Below, piece after piece: positions 52,701 to 64,000 of a stretch of 64,000 nucleotides of DNA. Location: NCBI GenBank assembly GCA_037903355.1, contig JBAJFE010000015.1, positions 186,001 to 250,000 on the forward strand, read 5' to 3'. The stretch is from Trichuris trichiura (taxonomy: Eukaryota; Nematoda; Enoplea; Trichinellida; Trichuridae). The number at the start of each line of letters is the position of its first letter. Position 1 is the first letter of the stretch. The notes under the pieces are model-generated. The model searched no databases and was not told where the DNA came from. It saw nothing but the letters and a program-made list of their open reading frames with translations. The translations under genes were made by a program, and so were the position numbers.

Positions 52701-55700
52701 ATGGCGAAAGTCCGTTCTTTCAATACTCACCCCATCGATCTTTTACTGGCCGAATCTACACATTTGGACAGACAGACAGAGAGAACGGACCAACGGCCGT
52801 TGACGACGCACTTGAGCACGGTGGTGAACTCACACATTGGGCAGCAAGATGACCGAAGAATAAAGCACTTAAAAGCAATGCGCTCCAATGAATGGCCTTG
52901 GTCACTAATGGACAAATCGAGACGACAACAAAATTTGCCCACTTGACCAACAGTTTAGGCGCGAAGACCAATTTGTACAGTCCTTGCGACGACCCGCTTG
53001 ACGAATTTACGCTAAGCACGTGCAGCCGCCAAGGGTAATGGATTGATTGTTAACAAGAAGACATTACACATGCAAACACAACGTACGAGTGAATTAATGA
53101 GAGTGTAAATGCCAACGTAATATTGCCGCGGCCGACCGAGCACAACGCGTGGTCTATGCGTCGACGATTGAGGACGGATGACGAAGGGCATCGTAGTCAT
53201 ATTTCACCACGGCTGTGCAAGGCAGCCCCGGCCTGTCAACACTCACCGCGATGGCATAAATCAATGAACCGCGCTGCCAAGAGCTCCGATGATGAACAGG
53301 ACGTATTTACGGAAATGCCAAAGAACAACCAAAAGAGGCTTTGCATCTTCAACATGGAGAAAGAGGACACGCGCAGGTGTCCTCGAAACAGGAGAAGCTA
53401 TTCTCTCTCTCTCTCTCTGGGCGTGTGTTAGACTACACCGTCGCAACGATGATGCATGGCAACTAGCAAGAGAATATTGAAAAAGTTTACGATTGCCTAG
53501 TTTATGCGGTAGTGGTCACCAGCCTATGCTGTGAAACGACAGCAGAGACAACGACGTTCGACACAATGGCACTTGTAGAGCAAAGACGACAGACATCTAG
53601 GAACACACTATGAGACTACGGCAGGTGACAAGAAACCGGTCGCGGTCAACCATTCCGTGAGAGAGAGAATGAAAGAAAGAAAGAAAGAGGTAGAGAACGA
53701 GGGAATGCATTGTTCAATGACCATTAGGCGCCACTGGCTCGCGAGGCGGTCCAGCCGACAGCGTGGCCGGCCAACTGCTCAGGTGACCCGTCGTTGAAGA
53801 GGGCCAAAGGTCGGGCGCACAATGCAAGGCGCAACGTTCGAATAAACGACAACGATGATCAAGTCCGGCTCTGCTGTCACCTTGGGCAAAAGCAATGATG
53901 ACAACGAGGTCGCAAAGAATGACTGAAAAAGATCGATCGTTATCGCGGGGACACCTCACGCGCACCCATCTAATATATCTCATCTTTTGTCGTTCTATTG
54001 GCGGGTCAAACAGGCACCACTAACAATAAACGACAGTTGCGGCAATGGACAACCAACTAGGCTCGTTCGATCATAACGCCTGAAAAAACTGGACACTGTC
54101 GAAAACGATGAAGAAGGGAAAAACGAAAAAAAAACCTTTGAACGCTATAAAATGTGAAGTAAAACTAACCCGCTGCTACATTATTACCAACAGTTTGTTG
54201 GACAATGGGAACAATGTATTGGCCGTCAATACTGGAGTTGGTGGCGCGTGATGCTGCGCAGATGGACAAAAATGGACTGCGCTGTTGCCAACGGAAACTG
54301 CACTGCGCCAACGACGATGACGACGACGACAACGCAGAAGCGACGATATAAACTGGTTCCATTCTTTGGCGGTGTAGTGAGGAAAGGGGATCCGGTCCAA
54401 ATGGAACATTCTTGGACTGCTGCTAACTAGACAGCCAGCTAGAGGAGGAGGAGGAGGAGACCTACGCTCCATTCACATTTTGACTGTCCAAAAGCGCGCT
54501 AGTGCAAATGCCGTCATAATAACCCACGTTCATGACGACGACGACGACGTCGACGACCTACGCGTGGACAGCGTGTGCAAAGCAGCCGTTATTTTTTCGG
54601 GACATTGAGCTGGAATGTGAGTTGAAGCAACGCCAATCGTATGCCAGATCACATTAACGTTCAAAGTCGACGGAATTGAGACATCGATCGTCGTTTTGCA
54701 GCCCAAGTGCCATTGCGCGGTGTGACAGGTGGTCGTCAGGCTTCAAACTTCAACAAGACTATAGGGCGTGGTCAATGTCGTAAGCAAATGGCCATTACTA
54801 CTACGAAGGTAAGATTTTTACGTCGTGTCGACTAGATGGACAGTTATATAAAGCAATGCGCGTATGTATGTTTACATTTTGAACTCGTCTTCAACAGAGT
54901 TCGCTGCGAGAAGAGACTTCCGTGACATTGACAGCCTTGACTAGGCTGAGCTCTAAGGCTTCTCGCTGTCTCTACGCCAACTTTTCTCACAACGCTTGCG
55001 AGCAAGACGTTGACAAAGGCATTTGCTTTTCTCCGACATGATTGCAAAGGGGGCGGGCATATACGTGGGATCAACTGAAGCTCTTGTCTACGTTCGCGTC
55101 GAGAAATTTAGTAATTATCGAAATGGTAATATCCATTTACAGTAGTACATGTTGTTGGGCGATTTCCGTTAATTTTGTCAGCTGCGGTCCCGTTCAACAG
55201 GATGTGCAGATGAGTACGCACTGAACTACCTGACATGTTTCAACGTGAACAAATTTTGACCAACAGCCTGGACCAGTAGCGACAATTGACGCACATTTTG
55301 AAGAACGAGTTGTTATTGAACAGTTTTTTCCGTTCCAACGATCTGTCAACTTTTACGACACCCGAACAACATTGGCGGTCAATTAATGCCACCAATGGTG
55401 GTTGGTGGTCAATTGGCCTTCGCGTTCTCATTGCGATGGATGAGTTGCAAACAAAAGTTTGTCAAAATTGGCCAGAAAAAGTAAGCGCGCGACCCACGTT
55501 TGCAAAAGCTACTGTCGATCATTAGGCAATCCAATTCGGGTAACTAACTATGATGGACCAACTTTTTATGGAAATCGACCGGCGTATCGATCAGCCCGCG
55601 AACTTAAATCCCGATCGAGAGGCGGACGCGGAGAGAGCGCGGTCCGAGCTGCGCGCGAGAACGACTCACGTCATTGCTTAACACCGACCGGCTGGCAATA

Positions 55701-57256
55701 TTGATCATTGCGTCTTGACAGACCTCCTACTTTGACTGACATCGCAAACCGTTTGGACACAAAACTCTGACAGTTGTACGTCCCATTTTGACAGCGAATT
55801 CTGACACTTATGGCGCGCAATGAGGAGAAGTCCCACCACGCCAAAAGCTATTGGAACAACTATATACTTAAGCAAGCAATGGAATTCGCAGCAACGTCGT
55901 CTTAGCGAATGCCACAAGACAATGACAAAAATGAATTCCAATGTTGACATTTTTGTTTTTCTAGCACCAAAAGGGAATGGTGAAAAAATGATAAAAGAAA
56001 ATTTGCTTACCGACGAAAAGTTAGTCCGGCGGACTTGCCGTCATTGTAACTTGTGGCTACACTTCTTGGCGTCAAAACATTTTCGCTGCCGCGTCAAGAA
56101 ACCAGTAGTTCATTCTTCTTCGACTCCTTCGTCTACTTCATTACCGTAATCGAATCGATCCGGTCATGCTGCAAATGATAATTGAATACGACTTGGCCCA
56201 TTAACGCCACCGGACGAAGTCAGACGTAGTGCGCGCGGTCACCCACTGAAAAATGATCTCGTTCAACCAAGGAACAGCAAAAGACGTGTACTCATTGGAC
56301 ATCCGGTGCCATTCGATTTTCGGCAAATAACCTTCCCAACGAAAGGTATTCGTCGTCAATCAATTAAATTTATTCCAACATTCAGTGCAAAATGCCATCC
56401 GTTAGTATTACGCACAAAGTCGATCGTTCTACAAAGGAGAAAGAGAAAAAAGAGAAGTGATAAGTCGCGCTCGTTGCTTCCTTTACGCTGTGAAACGTTG
56501 TTCGGAGGAAATGTGAACCACTGAGTAACGTAGATGCTTGAATGTACGCTGAAATCATTTGCATAAATGCCGGACCTTCCAAGGAGGGACAAAAAGAAAA
56601 AACGACCCTTTTAAACAGTGTCAGATTTTCCAATTTGCATATATTATTAGTAGCCGATCAAATGTTCATCGGGCGAACGAGTACAGCTGTTAGAAATAGC
56701 AGCAAAAAACGATGCGCATTCGTTGTTCATTATCTACATCACATCGGGCAAACACAACCGAATCTGATTTAGCGAAACGTCGGTGATTTAATGGCCGTCA
56801 AAAGGCGGCGCCCATCTTGTTGAAGCTATTGGGACCCCAATGTTTACACATTTTTGTCGACCGCCGCAGCGGGCGGTCGCCCAAAAAGTCCTCCCGTCGA
56901 TTGCAGCCTATCGGAAAGAACAAGCGGGTGATTAAAAGTAAACAAAAAATTCACCTTCTCCCTATACAATGACGGAAACAAGCAAATGGACATCATCGAT
57001 ACGTCGATTCAGCTCAGTTTGCAAAATTCTACTATTTTTTTTTGACAACGCCGCCGCCTTCGATTGGTTCAACTTAATCGATGCAAAAGGTAATTATTAA
57101 TACATTTTGATTAGATGCTCATCGCAGCGATACTGTTAGCCACAATGGCAATTTACTAGCAAACAAAGTAACACCATTTGTTCATTCGTTCAAATTTCTC
57201 TCTCTTTCTCTCACCGGATTCGTAGGAGACGACGATGTGTTACACCACGTTTGAGT
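49741..57256. other. Non-coding, microsatellite-rich region upstream of ROR
   Basis: 7.5 kb, relatively C/G-rich, with many simple repeats: (GC)n at about 50768-50787, GAG/CTC triplets at 51505-51535, GAAA and AAG runs at about 52250 and 53670, (CT)n at about 53401, GAC triplets at 54310 and 54535, GAG triplets at about 54440, and CTTT/TCTC at about 57200. It probably contains the 5' exon(s), first intron and regulatory DNA of ROR. Long minus frames at 51210-52098 are discussed as a finding. No gene is called. Confidence 0.45.
50768..50787. repeat. (GC)n microsatellite
   Basis: About ten uninterrupted GC dinucleotides, a Z-DNA-prone tract, upstream of ROR. Confidence 0.85.
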
Positions 57257-59423
57257 TTAGCCACCGACTATGGGCTTGCAATAGAGCGACGAGTCCCATC
57301 GATGACCAGTAACGGACGGATGGCAAGTCGACCAGCACATATCCCGTACGGGATGAAGGTAACGCAACGACGGTGGCGTATAGCAGATAGTGCCAAAGGT
57401 GCTAAGCGTCACAACGTGGTCGCTTAGCCAATCAATGAAGGACATCAATTGGCATGAACAGTCCAGCGGATTTCCTACAATACGAATGCATTATTCGACT
57501 TGCCAAAAGTGGAAAAAAAATCATGCACAAACCTTCCAAATCGAGGTATACAAGCGATGAAGGCAGACCGGATGTTGCATTGACGTTGACCGTTCGTAAC
57601 CCGTTGTAGCTCAAATCCAAATGATACAAATTGGTCAACGACGCCAGCGAAACGCTGTCGACCACCTTGAGCAGGCATCGAGTTAGGCCGAGATACTCGA
57701 GCCTTGGAGGGAAACGAACCAACCCAATGTCGCCTATGGGGTTCCAACCGAGATTCAAATGGCGCAATCGCCTCAACTGTTCAAAGGCAGTTGGATGAAC
57801 GTACGAAATGCGATTATTGTTTAAGTTCAATTCGGTCAACTTCCGGTTGGCGCGCAGTTCGAGTTGGACACTTCTCAGTTCGTTGCCGGCCAAGTTTAAG
57901 TGCTTCAATTGCAGCAGACCGCTGGTCAACCGTTCGGGTATCCGTTGAAGCCCGTTGCCGGCCAACGAAAGTACTTCAATGCTGGGCGGAAGGAGACGAC
58001 GATTGAGCGGAAAGGAGGCGAACCCTCGAGCGCGACGACGATGCCGAGTTCGATTTCGTCGTCCCGTTGGACCCCAACGGTCGCGAAACTCATTGTAGGA
58101 CAAGTCGAGCGACTTCAACGTTGCCAATGGAAAAAGTGAGCGCCAATTGAGATGACGCAACTTGTTGTAGCTCAAGTTCAACTCACGAAGTGTCAGCCGC
58201 AACGGCCAAAGCGCGTAAGCCGAAATTTGCCTTATCTCGCAGTGTTCCATGTGCAATATGCTAATACGAGATATGGGTCGAATCAGTCTGTTATCCAAAT
58301 ATACCGTTGGGTTGTGGTTCATGAAAACGACGCGCACGTTGGGAAATACGGACAAAGACGATAGTGCGATTTCAGTTTCGGAAATGTCCAGTCGTTCAAC
58401 GCTGGAAAACGCGGCGCCCATCGCTTCGGACAGTCGTCTGTGTCCTTGGCGACTGCCTCTTATGTCCAAGTCGACAAGCGAAGTTAGATTCACCAAATCG
58501 ATTACGGACAGGTCAGTTTTAACTTGGGCTACCAAAGATTCCAGTGTCGACGTGCCCGGCCGTTCAATCAGCGTGGATATGTGTACGGACGCGTTGCTTA
58601 CGTCCAAAGAAATTAGTCGCCTCAGGATACGTTGCAACGCCGTGGGCAAATCGTGACTAAGTATGCCGGCTAAACCGATGTGCTTAAGAAGCATTAGCGG
58701 TACAAAAGCATCGGCGGCGATGTGCACCAATGGATTGTGGCTCAACTCCAAGGCCAGCAAATTTCTCAGCTTACTAAAGTCCTCCCGACTGACCGATCGA
58801 ATCAAGTTGTGACTAAGCACCAAAATCTCCAACTTTGGCACCATCTGCAGCGCTCTTCTCGGCACGCTGTCCAGCAAATTATGTTTGAAATCAAGCAACG
58901 CCAATTCGTCCAATCCAAATATCAAACTTCGATGACCAAGCGTGGTCAGTTGATTGTTGACGAAGGACGCTTCCTGAATAGTTCGTACATTGGTCAACGG
59001 TCTGGTAGGTATGCGCTTCAAACGAGAAGATATAATGCTCAACGAATAGACGGTGGTGTTAACGAAGACATCTTTTCGCCATTTGTCCATAAGACAATTC
59101 TTCATTATCAGTTGTTCTATATGGAGATGGCGAAATATGCCTCGCATCAGCGTGTCGCCGTGCGCGTCTTGCACATTTTCGATGTGCAACAGTTGTATGA
59201 AGCGGTGTTCGCCTCGAAATTGCCGTAGCACTTCTCGGACGTGATACCACGTGCGGGCGTGAATGCACGTCACGTTGACCACGTGCGCCGCCGCTTCGGG
59301 GTCGACGCTGCAAGTGCACGGCTTTATGGAATTGCGGTTTGGGCACCGCCCCGAGCCGGACCAACAAGCCAAGCTTAACAAAGCGACAAACGTCGCGGAC
59401 CAACGGGACAACAACGACACCAT
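57257..59423 (-). CDS. Secreted leucine-rich repeat protein with LRRCT cap
   Basis: Two exons (59423-57533 and 57474-57257; 58-nt phase-1 intron) give 702 residues. The N-terminus MVSLLSRWSATFVALLSLAC is a signal peptide. A Cys-rich LRRNT-like segment (CPNRNSIKPCTCSVD) follows, then about 18-20 LRRs of the LxxLxLSxNxL type (LEILVLSHNLIRSV; LRELNLSYNKLRHL; LKHLNLAGNELRSV; LYHLDLSYNGL), interrupted near residue 450 by a basic insert (GRRNRTRHRRRARG). The second exon encodes an LRRCT cap (GNPLDCSCQLMSFIDWL with later Cys). No transmembrane helix follows, so the protein is probably secreted or matrix-bound. Extracellular LRR proteins of this type act in apical matrix and cell adhesion in nematodes and flies (family knowledge). 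The exact ortholog was not determined. Reading through the donor would replace the cap with an unrelated tail. Confidence 0.88.
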
Positions 59424-60041
59424 TGGTTCCCAACGTTACAATAAGTACGGGTTCTCATCACTAGTTCAAACTGTCACCCCAACTGAAGATGATGATGACG
59501 ACGACACCACTGCCGTTGTTCCAGTCGTCGTCATGCATGGGTAGACCTGCGACGGCATAGCAAAATACGGAGACCGATGAGTAAGTAGTACTAGTAGAGA
59601 AACTGTTGGCATTCGGACTGCCAGCAATGAAAGCCGACCAAAATGTCCGCCGCCATTGCCGTATTGCAATTAGCAAGCGCCAATGACGGTCGAGACGGCC
59701 AAGCAACAATGATACGTCTGGCGCTTTTTACCAACCAAAATGGCGTCACATAGTAGCCGTGAATCGCTGCCAAACGGAGAAAAGAAGAGGAAGAAGAAGA
59801 AGAGCAAGACACTGTACTACAGTTCCATTGATCAAATGGCGTCTGGAGAAAAGGCAGACGGGGATTCGCTGTCCAAAGGTGAATAACGACGTCGAGACGT
59901 GAGGATTTGACGGCACTCGAGCAGGCAAAGCTTGAGCAAACACAGCACCGTGACGGCAGTCTGCAAAGAGCAAAAGCTATTAGAAGAGAAGAGAGTAAAA
60001 GAGAAACTCTGAAAGAAGCTACAAATCACACGTATGAAAGT

Positions 60042-60079
60042 GATCATCATCATCATCATCATCATCATGATCATCATCG
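60042..60079. repeat. ATC trinucleotide microsatellite
   Basis: About twelve tandem ATC units with one ATG interruption. Confidence 0.85.
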
Positions 60080-61227
60080 TCGCTGACTAGTGGGCAGAAA
60101 CGTGTGCGATGATCACACATATCATCCACTTTTTGTGAACCGTCGTCGCAAACGGCGGCAATGGCGGGATACCGTCGCTAAGAAGAACGAACACGTGCGC
60201 CAAGTTAGAAAGACTGGCGCAATGAGAAACATATGGCCGGCGGGACAGCTTCTCTTTACTCATTTGCCACAATGTCTGACTGTCGCGACATATTTCTAAC
60301 GTCACACGGATAAGACGCGTAAACGAGTATTATTACTACTGAAGAACATTCAATGGTCATTAATAGAATGCCGTTAAGGAAGGTGATGATCATACTGGCA
60401 ACAATCAAGAATGGGACAAATAGATGGACACTGTTCTAACTGTCCCATTGCTTCTCCACTTGACGATTAGAAAAAGCGAATGCCAAGGAAACTATGTCGT
60501 CTGCGTGCCACCATTCAATCAACGACCAATGAGATGGTCAGCGTTCCTACGGAGGCATAAGTTCTTTTTTACTTTTTTTTTACGGACAAAACTGAAAAAG
60601 GTGCATCGCCTTGACTGGATTCTTGCCGACCTCTGTGCGCTCGCGCGAAAGCATCCAACCAAAAGACCATTGTCATCTGCAATCGTTGCACTGCCCCTAC
60701 AAGCGGGAAAAAGCGGTACGTCCAAATGCCGCGCGCGCAACTGTTGTTCTCCAATGGCCTTCCCAGAGAATGGAAAAAAGTTAATTTAACCCTCATAAAC
60801 ATAGTATACGTGATGATCAAATGAATTCTTGGCAACAAAGTAAATGGAAAGTAAAAGTGGACAACGTAAAGCCGGACGGAAACGAAAATGCGAAGCGCAC
60901 ATCCCGTTGGGACGGCAAAAGTGATTGAACTCTGCGCCAGCAAAACGAAACTACCGCCGAACTGAGATTACAGAAGGGCGAGGAGAACATTACTTCACAA
61001 AAGCCAACGAGAAAAGAAATTGACTTTAATCATCTGCCGGCAAATAATCTTTTTCAATAGCAATTAGTTGATGGATTTAATGGAAACGACCAACTTAAGC
61101 CTATGAAACGGCGGAGGAAAATGAAATCGATTTTACAATAAGAACACTGTACACGTTGGAACGATGTGCACGCAAACTTTTCGCCGATAAAGAACGAAAA
61201 CGTTCGTTCACTTTGACTTGGTGGCAA

Positions 61228-61250
61228 AGCGAAAGAGAGAGAGAGAGAGA
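61228..61250. repeat. (GA)n microsatellite
   Basis: A run of GA dinucleotides within a purine-rich context (GAAAGAGAGAGAGAGAGAGA). Confidence 0.8.
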
Positions 61251-64000
61251 CCGCCCATATCGACGGCAAACGTCCGCCAAATGGCGCATCGATAAAGGCA
61301 ACCGCAAACAACGCAAACACAAACCAGAACAAAACAACAGGCTGAGTCAACATACACAATGTGCCGCCGCCGCCGGTCAGTCAGATGGCAAATTTCCGTT
61401 CATTCTACTCTGATACACACGCAGGCAACAGCTATATAATGCTACGTTAATATAATTTTTTCCCAACAGAATTCTCAATAATTAATGATACTACTGTTCT
61501 GTCCGAACTTCATGGAAGAATATGTACCTTTGTTGTGCATTTCGGATGGTCGAATGTCGCCAACGAAAACGACAGGGAAACTTTTGCCGCAAGGAAGAGG
61601 CGAGCAAAACGTAGCAAACTTTTCGAAATCGCCGACATTGCAAAGTGATTGAAATTTTTGAAAAAAAAGAAGGCACATCGAAAGGCCCACCAAGTCGGCT
61701 GAACGTGGAAGAGAAAGTTTTGAGAAAAACTGCCATAGGCGAAGCCAGTTTTAAACCCGCGCGTCGCTGGCGGGATCATCCAACTCGGAACTGGAATTAT
61801 TGCGCATCGCTCATCATCAATGTGCTCGGCAGGTCTATTTGAGTAAGCAAAGCGATATCACCCCATGATTAGGAGGCACTAAATTAAGTTCTCCTTTTTT
61901 CTTCTCCTTCTGCTAAAGGAGAGAGGATTGGCTGGACACAACATCTATCGAACGGTGATATACTCACAATACCACAACAACTGAGCACTGTCAGCAACAA
62001 GAAAGATGGCGACACGTCAAGTAAAGCGACGGTTAAGCGAAAAGAAAAATGACCGGCAGTTTCGTTGGCAACGACAAAAGGTAGGCCATTATTTTCATAA
62101 ATCTATCTGATAAGAATGACACGAACATTTTTTTAAAAAGTGAACTATTTGTAACCGGTTTCCTATAGGCAGTCGGATAGACGCAACGTTTGGTCAGTCA
62201 GTCTTCTAAGTAAAGAAACTATGGGAACAGATTTACGTAGCGTAGTTCGAATAGTCGTCACCTATTCTGTTTGCCTAAGCACAGGAATGGAAATTGGGTT
62301 AAAGAAAAGCTTTAATTAACATAAAGGCGGCTAAAAGCAGATCAGACTTAGTTTACATTTAATCGGTCATGTGTACATTGCGCGCAGGGAAAAGAATAGT
62401 TTGCCAATGGTGGTTCAACGGAAGGAATTTCATAAACTTTGTATCCATACAGATGTAATTGAGCATTAACAACCTTTGGCACTATTCGCTGCGCTTTTTA
62501 ATTTATCAAATCTAAAATAACATGTAAGCTGTACTTGCTTAAAACAGAAGTAAAAGCGACGCCGGTTGTCAGAGCTGTTCGTTTCGTTGGCGCGGAGAAG
62601 CGAAACGGCGAAACATTCAAATTACGCGATGCGGTTTGTTGGGAATGGCCCCAAGTGAAATAAGCGGACGGCAAAGAAGAATGTCCAACTTGACTAACGC
62701 TTTGCATAATTCACCCGTTAAAGAGAGAGGGGAAAATTGAAGCCAATACGATCGGTTTGGTGGAAAATTAGGAAACGAATCGAGATTACGCAAAACGACC
62801 GATTTGGCCGTCGCTCCGTCAGCCATTTAACATTCGAACCGCCGACTTCATTACACGATATTAAGGCATTGATTACTACCGTTCGCTTGTTTAATGGCAT
62901 GGCCGAATGGTCCGACATAAATTTCATTTAATGAAATGTCCGAACGAAACATTTCACTCAATCCGCCATTTCCAGTTTTGCCTTTTCCACTTCATAAAAT
63001 CGTAAGGAAAAGTTGCGAAAAAAAAGCTACGCGTCTCGTCAGTAAACGACAAAAAAGAACGCTCCAACGAGCAAAGCCATTTGATGAGGGGCAATTTTTG
63101 AAAAGGTACGCCAGCGTAGATGGAAATCGAAGGGCAAATGTACGTCTGTCGGAAAAAAGCGTTTTCATGCTTAAGCCACCAAAATCAATCCGCATACATA
63201 TTTTTTAAAGGTTTAAATTGATCAATACAAGTTAGCGCGTTTCCACACGTTATTTAGGCTGTTGTTAGCGATAGTTCCCTCGAATAAGCAAGTTCGACAA
63301 AAATGGAACTACAAACTCAGTTACATATATTCAACAATCGAATTCGGCTGTTTTTTTAAACACAAATGACAAGTTTTCGTTTTCTGATTTTCAACAATTT
63401 TGTAGACTTTTAAAATTTGTTTATTATTGACAATAAGCATGCTGCAATACGAGATGCCCGTGAACGCCTTAAAACTAAGGCCATTAGTATGTGTGAGACT
63501 ACAAAGGCGATCACTTAAAAAGAGCTATCATGGAAAGAGTGAAATGACCGTTGGGAATAGTGAGGTTGAGACTACGCAATCTGCGGTTTCCTAAACTTTC
63601 GCGCGTACAGCGAAGAAAAGCTCCCCCTTCCCGACGGCTACCAAAATTGGAAATTCTGGCAGGCGCCGGGAATAAGTTCGTATACGCAAACAGAAACGCG
63701 AAGGCGGCAAAGTCGCCTACGAGCTTTTACCTCAAAGTGAGCGCCTCAAATAAATTGACAAATCGCCTCCCTCTTTTCGTCTCTGTTAACGATCCGTTTA
63801 ACTTGCGTTGCATAGCATAAAAAGTAAACAAAATACATCTTTGTCAGCATTTAAGACGGTTCGGTACACGTTGAATCAAATGGGAAACAGACGGGCCGAT
63901 ATTAGGCAGAAAGCAAATTTTGCCGCGTCGACTTAGACGCGGAAAGAACATGTTCGCTTAATGGGAAGAAAAAAATCGATCTCCGCCAACTGCAACTACA

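Larger units (their letters stand above)
59424..64000. other. Gene-free flank upstream of the LRR gene
   Basis: 4.6 kb with no supported coding exon on either strand. It holds an ATC/ATG triplet array (60042-60079), a (GA)n run near 61228-61250 and scattered homopolymers. It is likely regulatory or intergenic DNA for the LRR gene and whatever lies beyond the window. Confidence 0.5.

Overview
The window is animal nuclear DNA. Genes are split by many short introns of about 45-60 nt with GT-AG borders and a few GC-AG borders, and their products are metazoan: a ROR receptor tyrosine kinase, SF1/BBP, RTCB, POGLUT1, NAXD, TTC27, a PET100-like protein, glutamate dehydrogenase, a ZNF706-like protein, a classical tyrosine phosphatase and a secreted LRR protein. 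Compact genes, tiny introns, and a phosphatase of the type expanded in nematodes suggest a nematode. Moderate base composition and dense introns would suit a Dorylaimia (Trichuris/Trichinella-like) worm. That placement is inference from the sequence, not a database result.

Layout. 1.4-8.3 kb: small genes (ZNF706-like +, PTP -, a one-pass membrane protein +, NAXD -, a coiled-coil protein +). 8.3-13.9 kb: little coding, with a foldback repeat, a perfect hairpin and a weak exon cluster. 14.0-22.1 kb: two tandem, complete glutamate dehydrogenase genes sharing most exon sizes. The second carries an 852-bp hAT-like element with a perfect 8-bp target duplication in an intron. 23.1-25.2 kb: RTCB. 25.2-32.4 kb: coding-like segments on both strands that I could not assemble. 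32.5-34 kb: POGLUT1 (-). 36.1-40.5 kb: an unidentified CS/HSP20-like protein (+) converging on SF1 (-). 42.2-44.8 kb: TTC27 and a PET100-like gene overlapping head to tail (-). 46.3-49.7 kb: ROR kinase (-). 49.8-57.2 kb: non-coding DNA rich in microsatellites. 57.3-59.4 kb: secreted LRR protein (-). 59.4-64 kb: no gene seen.

Function. Most genes are housekeeping: RNA processing (SF1 in branch-site recognition, RTCB in tRNA/XBP1 exon ligation), mitochondrial metabolism and assembly (GDH, PET100-like), NAD(P)H repair (NAXD) and ER glycosylation (POGLUT1). Signalling genes are ROR, the PTP and possibly the LRR protein. Apart from the GDH pair and the PET100-like/TTC27 pair, neighbours show no pathway link. 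The strongest points for a second look are the diverged GDH paralog, the ROR kinase lacking the beta-3 lysine, the overlapping PET100-like/TTC27 genes, the hAT-like insertion and the GC-AG introns.
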